A DNA stretch of 64,000 bases from Lignipirellula cremea (GTDB lineage: Bacteria > Planctomycetota > Planctomycetia > Pirellulales > Pirellulaceae): positions 9,033,001 to 9,097,000 of the forward strand of contig NZ_CP036433.1 of assembly GCF_007751035.1 (NCBI RefSeq), in the 5' to 3' direction. A program made the translations under genes and the position numbers. Numbering within the stretch: position 1 is the stretch's first letter; each line of letters starts with the position of its first letter. Under the pieces are notes generated by a model, which saw nothing but the letters and a program-made list of their open reading frames with translations, did not search any database and was not told the DNA's origin. Shown piece by piece: positions 57,369 to 64,000 of the stretch.

Positions 57369-60300
57369 TTAGTCCTCGATCGCTTTGCGATAAATGAATG
57401 AATCGGAGGTCAGAAGCGAAATGACAACCGCATCAAAACTGCCATTGCTGCCAACGTATGCCGTCTCGGCATCGATCAACGTTTTTGAATCAGACAGGGT
57501 CTCATTGCGGCCGAGAAAATACCGAAAGGCATGGCGAATGATCGACTGACGCACCCGCCGAGATCCGGCAAGACGTTCCGCCAGTTCCATGGCGTCCTGC
57601 ACTTCGCCATCGAGCGAAACCTCGCCTGTGCCTTCGAGAAATCCGGTCGATTCCACGGGCAGTGTCTTGTAAACATCTTGAGTATCAACGAGATGGTCGC
57701 CCTTCTGCTCGGGACCTTTCTGGAGGAGGTTGTCCGGATGCTCGAGGGTTTCTTCCTGGCGGAACCGACCAAAGTCATCGTACGTTTCGAACGCATAGCC
57801 TAGCGGATTCATCTGCTTGTGGCACTTCCAGCAATAAGTGGTTTCCGTGACACTCGCCAGGCGATCACGCAGCGTTCGGTGGTGGTCTTCGGGAACGACG
57901 GCGTCGACCGTGATGGGCACATCCGGAATGGTCCCGGCCAGCAGTTTCTCTCGCACCCATTTTCCGCGGACAACCGGATCGGTCTCCGTATTCTGGGAAT
58001 GAGCAATCAGCCACGCGGGGTGAGTCAACAATCCCTTGCGATGGGCCACCTTGGCGGGTTGTATTGTTTGATAGTCCCAGTTATCCAGCCGGATGTTGAA
58101 GAATTTGGCGACGTTGTATCCGCTCATGAAATCGTTGCCGTAGCCCCGATAGAGATCAAAGGGCGCCGCCTCGCGTTGCCCTTTATCGAGACGGGCCGTA
58201 ATGGTCTCCATGGACTTTTTGAACAGCTGAATCGTTGTCCCTTGCCGATTTCTTGCCTCCAGGTTGTCAGGATCAACACTGCGCATTTTCACTTCTCTCA
58301 GGAAGTCGGCATGGTCGAGCAGGTCTTCCTTTTTGAAGCTCCGCCAGTCCAGGTCTTTGAAGTGGGCGTAAATGCTTTTAATCCTGTCGGAGGCCGCCTG
58401 CATCCGCTCGTTGTCGCCATCGTGGTAGACAAAAAACTCTTCGGTGGTTAGCAATTCCTCAAACACGTTCTGGTCTTCTTCCAGAATGTGTTCGACAAGG
58501 CGATCCGTCTCACTGAGCAGACGCGACGTTGCGTTCCCCAGCCGATCCCCGCCAAATCGTTTCTCATCCTTGAAAATGGTGATTGCCTTCGGGTATCCGA
58601 AAAACTCGCGAAAGAACCGCAGTTTCCGAATCGCCGCGTCGGTGGTGTTGTCCTGATAATTATTGTCCGCCAGGATCGGATCGATCAGGTAGTACAGATC
58701 TCTCCGTGTCAGGATGCGAGTCACTTCTCGCCGGTAATCGTCGCGCGTATTGAGCTTGCCGCTTGCGGCTGCCTGAACCAGTTCTTCGTCGGGGCTTTGA
58801 TCCGTCAGCGCGTAGGCGATGGCGTAACTGGCGTCGCGGGGAGACAGCATGCGTCGGCCCTGTTCGTCCGGTTCGCCGCCGCCGAATTCCTGGCGATAGA
58901 CAAACTCACTGGAAAGAATCAGCGTTTGAATCAGCTTTTGAATGGCCTTGAGGTTTCCCAATTTATGGATATAGATTTTGGTGAGGGCGACATACTCTTC
59001 AGCTTCGTTCGCAGCAGGAGAACGCTCCAGGATCTCCTGACTCACCTGATCCAACAGTTCATGCAGTAACGTATCGGAAGGCGGCCCCGCTTTTAGCCGC
59101 TGCTGCACAAAATCGTGCTCCCATTCCGCCATGCACTTGTCGATGATCTCGACGTAATGATCGCCCTGCTTGCGATGCTTTTTGATCGCCCCCTGGATGA
59201 CCTGCATCTCCTCGTCAGCAAGCGCCTGGTAAACAAGCCGTTTGAATTTGCGACGATTCTTTTCCAGGTTGTCTCGAATTTCCGGCATGTAGTCCCGCAG
59301 GATCGTCATCCGCCCCTGAATTTCGCGTTCATGATCGCCAAAGTAGAACCAGATCCGCTCGCACAGTTCCCGAAACTCCACGTCCGATTTCTTTTCGTGC
59401 TCGGGATTTAACAGCGCCTGATAGACGGCCTCTTCGCCCTCCAGGCTTTTGAGCAGGTTGAATGCGACTTGAGGAGGCGCCTTTTTGTAGGTCTCTCCTT
59501 CTCGAAGCGCTTCGACTTCCTTCAGCTTGACCGGCGTGAATTCCGGCAAGAGCGATGCATTGTTGCTGCCGTAATACTCGTCGCAGAGTTGGGGGATAAA
59601 GTTCTCGAGAAACTGACGACGCGACGCCAGCGTCGACTGATGCTGGTCTTCCAAAGCCATAATTTGGGCGATGGCGGGAAGATACTTCGAATTGCGCTTC
59701 ACGAGATAATCCGTCATGTACTCCGATACATTCTGGGCATTAGTCAGCATGCTCGACATATGACCGCCAGTGAGGTCGGTCTCGGCGTAGTATCTCACCC
59801 CGGAACGATCAGGCAACAGGAAGGGATTGGTCAGGCTGAGATTTGTGATCTTGTGTCCGCCCAGCACGGAGACGTTCTGCCCTTTCCTTCTCGCCCGGAC
59901 ATTGCCCTGCAGCATCCGCTGGAATTTTGCATTGAAAATATACTCGCTGATCAACCAGCGGCGATCGTAAGTGAATCCGGGTAAATGCTTGAATTCACCA
60001 GAGAAGAGTTTGTCGTGATCTACGTAGTTGCCAAACTCTGGTTTCTGCAGCTTTTTCTCAAAATTTGATACGCCATATCGGCGAAGCTCTTGCGCTACCC
60101 AATCCGCCAGCCTCGCTCGCTCGACGGCCGTCGGTTGTGTTTCCTCCTCGGGCGGCATCCGCCCCAGAAAGAGTTGCTCGTGGGCTCGGTTAAGCAAATC
60201 GAGACGGGCATCCAATCCCAGCTTGTCGATCGCGTCCAGCCGCACCTCTCCCTCGACCAGATCCGCGCCGTGACAATCGGTGCAGCGCTGGACAAGGATG

Positions 60301-60425
60301 GAGGCAACATCGCTGGGCACCGTGAAAGTATCGTCGGCTCGCGTGGCAGCGATCGGCGATACTGCAATGACGAACACGAGAAGTCGAAGCAGCATACGGG
60401 GTATCACTTGGGATTTAGTTTGCAT
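57369..60425 (-). CDS. DUF1592/DUF1588/DUF1585 cytochrome-c-like protein, large form
   Basis: 1018 residues with a signal peptide (about 1-30). CxxCH at C48-C51-H52 (CTDCH), a long helical middle (about 200-480) with many charged residues, DUF1592-type sequence (RDASYAIAYALTDQSPDEEL), DUF1588 with a second CxxCH near residue 865 (YCWKCHKQMNPLG) and DUF1585 at the end. It is clearly related to the gene at 580 (shared AYALTDxSP block) but about 240 residues longer, mostly through the middle segment. Paired with the DUF1552 gene 4 bases downstream. It is second in the operon behind an SGNH esterase, 33 bases after it. Confidence 0.92.
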   Translation of the reverse strand: MQTKSQVIPRMLLRLLVFVIAVSPIAATRADDTFTVPSDVASILVQRCTDCHGADLVEGEVRLDAIDKLGLDARLDLLNRAHEQLFLGRMPPEEETQPTAVERARLADWVAQELRRYGVSNFEKKLQKPEFGNYVDHDKLFSGEFKHLPGFTYDRRWLISEYIFNAKFQRMLQGNVRARRKGQNVSVLGGHKITNLSLTNPFLLPDRSGVRYYAETDLTGGHMSSMLTNAQNVSEYMTDYLVKRNSKYLPAIAQIMALEDQHQSTLASRRQFLENFIPQLCDEYYGSNNASLLPEFTPVKLKEVEALREGETYKKAPPQVAFNLLKSLEGEEAVYQALLNPEHEKKSDVEFRELCERIWFYFGDHEREIQGRMTILRDYMPEIRDNLEKNRRKFKRLVYQALADEEMQVIQGAIKKHRKQGDHYVEIIDKCMAEWEHDFVQQRLKAGPPSDTLLHELLDQVSQEILERSPAANEAEEYVALTKIYIHKLGNLKAIQKLIQTLILSSEFVYRQEFGGGEPDEQGRRMLSPRDASYAIAYALTDQSPDEELVQAAASGKLNTRDDYRREVTRILTRRDLYYLIDPILADNNYQDNTTDAAIRKLRFFREFFGYPKAITIFKDEKRFGGDRLGNATSRLLSETDRLVEHILEEDQNVFEELLTTEEFFVYHDGDNERMQAASDRIKSIYAHFKDLDWRSFKKEDLLDHADFLREVKMRSVDPDNLEARNRQGTTIQLFKKSMETITARLDKGQREAAPFDLYRGYGNDFMSGYNVAKFFNIRLDNWDYQTIQPAKVAHRKGLLTHPAWLIAHSQNTETDPVVRGKWVREKLLAGTIPDVPITVDAVVPEDHHRTLRDRLASVTETTYCWKCHKQMNPLGYAFETYDDFGRFRQEETLEHPDNLLQKGPEQKGDHLVDTQDVYKTLPVESTGFLEGTGEVSLDGEVQDAMELAERLAGSRRVRQSIIRHAFRYFLGRNETLSDSKTLIDAETAYVGSNGSFDAVVISLLTSDSFIYRKAIED

Positions 60426-60458
60426 TTCAGAAACCGGCAGGCCACTGCAGGCTGCGGA

Positions 60459-61547
60459 TTACTTGCTGTCGCTTTGCTGCAGTTCCACCATGGCCCGTCC
60501 CATAGCCTCGCCGATGTCCATGTAAGTTTCGGCGTTGCCGCCATAGTGGCTGTTGGAAGCGCCGCCCTGGCAGAGGGGCTTGCTGTAAACAGTGGCGACG
60601 TTTCCTTTGAACTGCGGATACTTGTCGCTCTTGCCGTCGACGGCAAGCTGGGCCTGCAGGATTAATCCTTCGTTGCCCGTGGCGCCTTTTTCGGTCTGGC
60701 CGAGCGTGGCGCAAACGAACTTCGCTTGGGGCGCATCGAACTCTTCGCGCAACTGCTCGATAAAGTGGACGAGATTCTCTTCGTAATGGCTGGCCAGACC
60801 GGCGTCGTAGCGATCCTTGTCGCCCTGCCAGAAGAAGAAGCCCGCGATCTCATAGCTCTTGGCGCCAGGGTAATACGTGTCGAGCTCGGAGAGCACCTTC
60901 TTCGCGTTGGCAATGTCGCCGTCGTACTGCATGCCGGCGTACCAGCCGATCGGGGTCGGCTCAGTCCCTTTCTCCCAGCGCATGGGCGACTGTTTGTAGC
61001 CGGCGTAGACCCAGGTCTTTCCCTGGTCTTCGAACTCGTAACCTTTGCTGCCCGGAGGCAACAGGTCCCAACCCAGCGAGCGGTTGCCGATGCAGCTTTT
61101 GAGGATCAGCACCGGCGCGTCGACGGCATGCCCCACGGCGTGCCCGATGCCGAACTCCGGGCCGAGCGACCGTCCTTTAACGGTCATCCATTCGTTGTTG
61201 AACTGCTTCATGGCGCCGGTCCCGCTTCCCATGACGCGCACGTTGCGAACGTCCTGGCGCTCGGTCCAGTCGCCAGCGTCATCAACCAGGTACGGGTACT
61301 TCCCCTTGCTTTTCACCGCGTGCTCCAGGGAGCCCTCCTTGTCCGCGGGCCCGATCTTGCCTGCGCCCACCATGTTGGACTGGCCCAGCAAAATGTACAC
61401 CTGCACCGGCTGGCTCATGTCGGCCGACTTGCCGTTGGGATCGGGCAAAGGGCTGGGCAGCTCGGCGGCCAGCAACGAGCCGACCAGCAGCGTCGTCGTC
61501 AGGACGGTCAGCAGACAGGTGATCTGGCATCGGCGAATAAGGTTCAT
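60459..61547 (-). CDS. Sialate O-acetylesterase/SASA-domain secreted esterase
   Basis: About 362 residues from the ATG at 61547, which gives a signal peptide (1-27); the upstream in-frame ATG at 61667 would put the promoter inside the gene. SGNH motifs: VQVYILLGQSNMVGAG with the nucleophile Ser, PEFGIGHAVG (block II), GFFFWQGDKDRYDAG (block III, Gly/Asn region). The family removes acetyl groups from sugars such as sialic acid or acetylated polysaccharides. It is the first gene of a four-gene operon and has a XylR-type operator just upstream. Confidence 0.88.
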   Translation of the reverse strand: MNLIRRCQITCLLTVLTTTLLVGSLLAAELPSPLPDPNGKSADMSQPVQVYILLGQSNMVGAGKIGPADKEGSLEHAVKSKGKYPYLVDDAGDWTERQDVRNVRVMGSGTGAMKQFNNEWMTVKGRSLGPEFGIGHAVGHAVDAPVLILKSCIGNRSLGWDLLPPGSKGYEFEDQGKTWVYAGYKQSPMRWEKGTEPTPIGWYAGMQYDGDIANAKKVLSELDTYYPGAKSYEIAGFFFWQGDKDRYDAGLASHYEENLVHFIEQLREEFDAPQAKFVCATLGQTEKGATGNEGLILQAQLAVDGKSDKYPQFKGNVATVYSKPLCQGGASNSHYGGNAETYMDIGEAMGRAMVELQQSDSK

Positions 61548-61628
61548 CACGGTTCTCCCGGCGGGTTTTGGGGCGGGCAGTGCGTCAAGCGGCCTGGACA
61601 TGCCGCCCCTTGCACTCACACCTTTATA

Positions 61629-61683
61629 ATTATAGTGAAACGCATCAACGGTTTTGAGAAAAACCACAACGTTTTTGAGAGAA
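61629..61683 (-). promoter_or_regulatory. Esterase-operon promoter with tandem XylR-type operator
   Basis: On the minus strand a perfect -10 TATAAT lies at 61634-61629, about 80 bases before the start at 61547. There is no good -35 at the right spacing. Where it should be, two direct repeats occur: CAACGGTTTTGAGAAAA (61646-61662) and CAACGTTTTTGAGAGAA (61667-61683, plus-strand reading), 15 of 17 bases alike and 21 bases apart, two helical turns. This is the layout expected for an AraC-type activator that touches the polymerase. Confidence 0.65.
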
Positions 61684-61753
61684 GCCGAATGCTGGGAGTC
61701 TCTGCCAAAAGGAGGCGTCCCGAGGTCGTTTTTGACGACCGGGACGGATCCGC

Positions 61754-62929
61754 TTACAACTCTTCCTTCAATTGACGCTGCTTGCGATACTCGCTCGGCG
61801 TGACGCCCAGTTCCCGACGGAACACCTCGTACATGCGCACCGCATCGCCAAAACCAACGTCGCGGGCGATGTCGGACAAGCGTCGTTTGCTCTGCGCGAG
61901 TTCGCGCTTTGCTCGTTCGATGCGGACACGGCGAATTTCCGCGGCGATGGGGCGATCCAGCACTTTTCGGAAACGAAGCTGCAGCGTTCGCGTCTCAGCA
62001 TTGACGGCGCGGGAGACATCGTCCTGTCCAATGTGACGGTGACTGTTCTTGGAGATAAACTCCAGCGCGGCCGCGACGAGCTCATCCTTGACGGCAAAAA
62101 AGTCCGTCGATTCGCGAACCACCAGCCCCTGCGGCGGCAATAACAGCGGCTCGCGCGGCGGCTTGCGGCCGTCCATCAGGCTTTGCAACAGCTTTGCGCT
62201 TTCGTAGCCGATCCGTTCATAGCCAAGCTCCATGCTGGTGAGCGACGGCCTGGGGAACTCACACAAGGTTTCTTCGTTCTGCCCGGCGATGATCGCCACG
62301 TCCTGCGGCACGCGCCAGCCGCGCGCGTGGCACATTTGTACAATCAGGCGCCCCAGGTCTTCGCCGCGCACGATAACGCCGATAGGCAACTGCCACTGGT
62401 CCATCCACGCGGAGATAACATCCCTGGTTTTTCGCCAGTGCTCCAGGCTGCGTGTCAGGCTTTGCGGGACTTTCGTGGAAATACAGGAGTAGCCCTTTTG
62501 TTCAATGACGCCACGAAACTCGCGCAGTTCCAGCTCCTGCCCGCGGTTCTTGAACGACACCACGACGGCGAAGTTTCGCAAGCCTCGCGCCAAAAGATGC
62601 TCCGCCTGCAGACGCCCGCAAACGGCGAAATCTGCAAAGACTCCCGGCACAACCCTCCACGCGGGCGAACTCAGCCAGACATTGACGACCGGCACGCCGA
62701 GTCGGGCGGCCCTTTTGACCAGCTGTGCGTTCGCTCGGGCAATGATCCCGTCGTAGGGAACCCGTTTGGCGCCCCCGGCAGGCAGCGTATCATGGGCGAA
62801 CTCGTCGATGATCGAATGCCAGCCTTGCTCTTCGGCGTATCGCTGCGTGCCGGCGAAGATACTCGCATGTCGCTTGTACGGCCATTCGAGATCCAGCATC
62901 AGAGCCACGCGTCGCGGTTTTTGAGGCAT
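61754..62929 (-). CDS. XylR-type regulator (periplasmic-binding-like domain plus AraC HTH)
   Basis: 391 residues. The N-terminal 280 residues have a LacI/periplasmic-binding-like ligand domain (VALMLDLEWPYKRHASIFAG; ALFLARGLRNFAVV-type segments; GVIVRGEDLGRLIVQMCHAR; DVAIIAGQNEETLCEFPRPS). The last 100 carry two AraC helix-turn-helix motifs (RTLQLRFRKVLDRPI; LSDIARDVGFGDAVRMYEVF; RRELGVTPSEYRK). E. coli XylR has this architecture and binds direct repeats. The ligand is unknown, but the adjacent esterase operon suggests a sugar. The tandem repeat at 61646-61683 is its likely target. Confidence 0.9.
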   Translation of the reverse strand: MPQKPRRVALMLDLEWPYKRHASIFAGTQRYAEEQGWHSIIDEFAHDTLPAGGAKRVPYDGIIARANAQLVKRAARLGVPVVNVWLSSPAWRVVPGVFADFAVCGRLQAEHLLARGLRNFAVVVSFKNRGQELELREFRGVIEQKGYSCISTKVPQSLTRSLEHWRKTRDVISAWMDQWQLPIGVIVRGEDLGRLIVQMCHARGWRVPQDVAIIAGQNEETLCEFPRPSLTSMELGYERIGYESAKLLQSLMDGRKPPREPLLLPPQGLVVRESTDFFAVKDELVAAALEFISKNSHRHIGQDDVSRAVNAETRTLQLRFRKVLDRPIAAEIRRVRIERAKRELAQSKRRLSDIARDVGFGDAVRMYEVFRRELGVTPSEYRKQRQLKEEL

Positions 62930-63442
62930 GGAGTGCTTCCTGAAAACAGTGTTTTTCCCGTAGTCGTTCTTCGCAATCTACCATCGTACACCCGAATCCT
63001 CAGCGGCGAGTCGACCGGCCCAGGGCGCAGTCCGGCGGCCCCGTAAGGAACGAGGGAGGCACAGCGATCAAAAGCGAAGACGCCGCCTTCAAAAAATGAC
63101 AGACGCTGGCGACGGGTTCAATGACGACGTCCGGATGGAAAGTTCAGGTGGACGCCCTCAGGTTATCCGTGGCAAAGTGTCGGCCGATGCAAAGACTCGG
63201 GGAGCGCGCGGGGCTGGCTGCAAACGCGTTGATCGCCTTTTTCCGGCCAATGCAGTTTTCGCTCTGCTTGCGCTAACGCCATCGGGTGGCGTCGCGCGGA
63301 TTCTGACGGCGCCTTTCGCCTCGACGCGCGGCCTTTACGTTCCCGTTACGAAGCGGGGGGGCCGTTCATGCTACATTGAATTTGCGGGCGGTCCTCGCGC
63401 TTCGCGGCGTTTCTGAATCCATGTTTTCCAGGGAGTCCAGCG
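62930..63442. other. Divergent intergenic region
   Basis: 513 bases between the XylR-type gene (minus) and the partial gene at 63443 (plus). It should hold both promoters; I could not place them with confidence. No ORF with coding character and no RNA gene seen. Confidence 0.4.
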
Positions 63443-64000
63443 ATGATGCCATTGAATTATCTCCAGCGACAAAGCACTATCACGCGGTTCAGCCGCGCGG
63501 CGGTGCTGGTGATGCTTCTTGCCATCGGAACGCCGTCGACCCAGGCGGCCGACGAACAAGCGACGCGCGACAAGCACATGCTCGAACTGCAGACCGAGAA
63601 GGTCGTTACATTCAAGGACGGATACAGCCTGATTCTCAAACGCGGCGTCGCCGTGACTGATGCGAAGGGCGAGATCTACACGAACGAAGTGCCCGACGCT
63701 GCTGTGCTGGGTTCGTTCTGGGCCACCCCCAAGGAAGGCCGGCTGATCAGCTTTACGGCCGGCTGGGTGGAAACCACTCGGTCCGAAGAGAAGCAGGTTC
63801 CCTGCACCGAGATCATTGAAGTGCTGAAAGCCAATCTGGGCAAAAAATGCACACTGCAGCTGCCTGACAAGTCGTCGCTGTCTGGCGAAATCTTGCGTGT
63901 GCTGGCCGAAGAGACCAAAGAAACGCCGGCAGACTCGCTACTCCGCTCGCCCGCCCTGTTGCCCTCGCTCCGAAGTTCCGTGCGCGTCGAACCGGACGGC
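63443..64000 (+). CDS. Probable DUF4139-domain secreted protein (5' part)
   Basis: 186 codons run to the window edge without a stop. Start at ATG 63443 (a second ATG follows directly). The signal peptide is RFSRAAVLVMLLAIGTPSTQ, ending near residue 36. The mature start (VVTFKDGYSLILKRGVAVTD, then NEVPDAAVLGSFWAT) and the block IIEVLKANLGKKCTLQLPDK resemble the N-terminal part of DUF4139 proteins, whose function is unclear. The family is commonly longer than 500 residues, so most of it lies outside the window. Assignment is by pattern memory only. Confidence 0.65.
   Translation, partial: MMPLNYLQRQSTITRFSRAAVLVMLLAIGTPSTQAADEQATRDKHMLELQTEKVVTFKDGYSLILKRGVAVTDAKGEIYTNEVPDAAVLGSFWATPKEGRLISFTAGWVETTRSEEKQVPCTEIIEVLKANLGKKCTLQLPDKSSLSGEILRVLAEETKETPADSLLRSPALLPSLRSSVRVEPDG

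Overview
The window is a GC-rich bacterial chromosome segment with strong marks of a planctomycete, most likely Pirellulales-like. It carries several copies of planctomycete-expanded families: DUF1592/DUF1588/DUF1585 and DUF1549/DUF1553 cytochrome-c-like proteins, each followed by a DUF1552 or DUF1501 partner with a twin-arginine-type N-terminus. It also has a WD40-caspase fusion, sialate O-acetylesterase-like proteins and a XylR-type regulator. I saw no rRNA, tRNA, CRISPR array, insertion sequence or prophage gene.

Layout. 1-15.2 kb (plus strand): two DUF1592+DUF1552 pairs, one DUF1549/DUF1553+DUF1501 pair and one further DUF1501 gene. 15.9-21.3 kb (plus): a secreted TPR protein and a secreted WD40-repeat protein with an intact caspase His/Cys dyad. 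21.4-24 kb (minus): a VIT-family metal transporter and a secreted beta-helix protein. 24.4-49.2 kb (all minus): a long carbon/energy island. 49.6-53.8 kb: a second MpsC-like gene, then a sulfide/persulfide operon under an ArsR-type regulator. 54.1-62.9 kb (minus): a XylR-type regulator and an operon of two SGNH esterases flanking another DUF1592+DUF1552 pair. The window ends inside a probable DUF4139 gene.

The island is the most coherent system. Three GH130 genes (mannoside phosphorylase family), a GT4 fused to an (alpha/alpha)6-like domain, a second GT4 and a GH13 enzyme sit with a phosphomannomutase-like HAD protein, a histidine phosphatase, class I FBP aldolase, phosphoketolase and acetate kinase. 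A complete nine-gene N-type ATPase operon (atpDCQRBEFAG) is joined to them. Aldolase, histidine phosphatase, HAD, GH130 and atpD are linked by successive 4-base stop/start overlaps, so they are probably one transcript. A reasonable model (inference) is a mannose-containing reserve or solute that is phosphorolysed to mannose-1-phosphate, isomerised to fructose-6-phosphate, cleaved by phosphoketolase and used to make ATP through acetate kinase, with the N-ATPase spending that ATP on ion export.

The sulfide operon encodes a rhodanese-DUF2892 protein, a TauE/SafE exporter and a metallo-beta-lactamase/rhodanese persulfide-dioxygenase-like enzyme. Two copies of an identical-arm palindrome (TATCGT-N6-ACGATA) lie before arsR and before the rhodanese gene. 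At the operon's 3' end is a tiny membrane-protein gene whose reading frame continues past an in-frame TGA. The TGA is followed at once by a bacterial SECIS-like hairpin and a UxxGSC motif, matching the CxxGSC terminus of the rhodanese protein in the same operon. This is a strong candidate for an unannotated selenoprotein.
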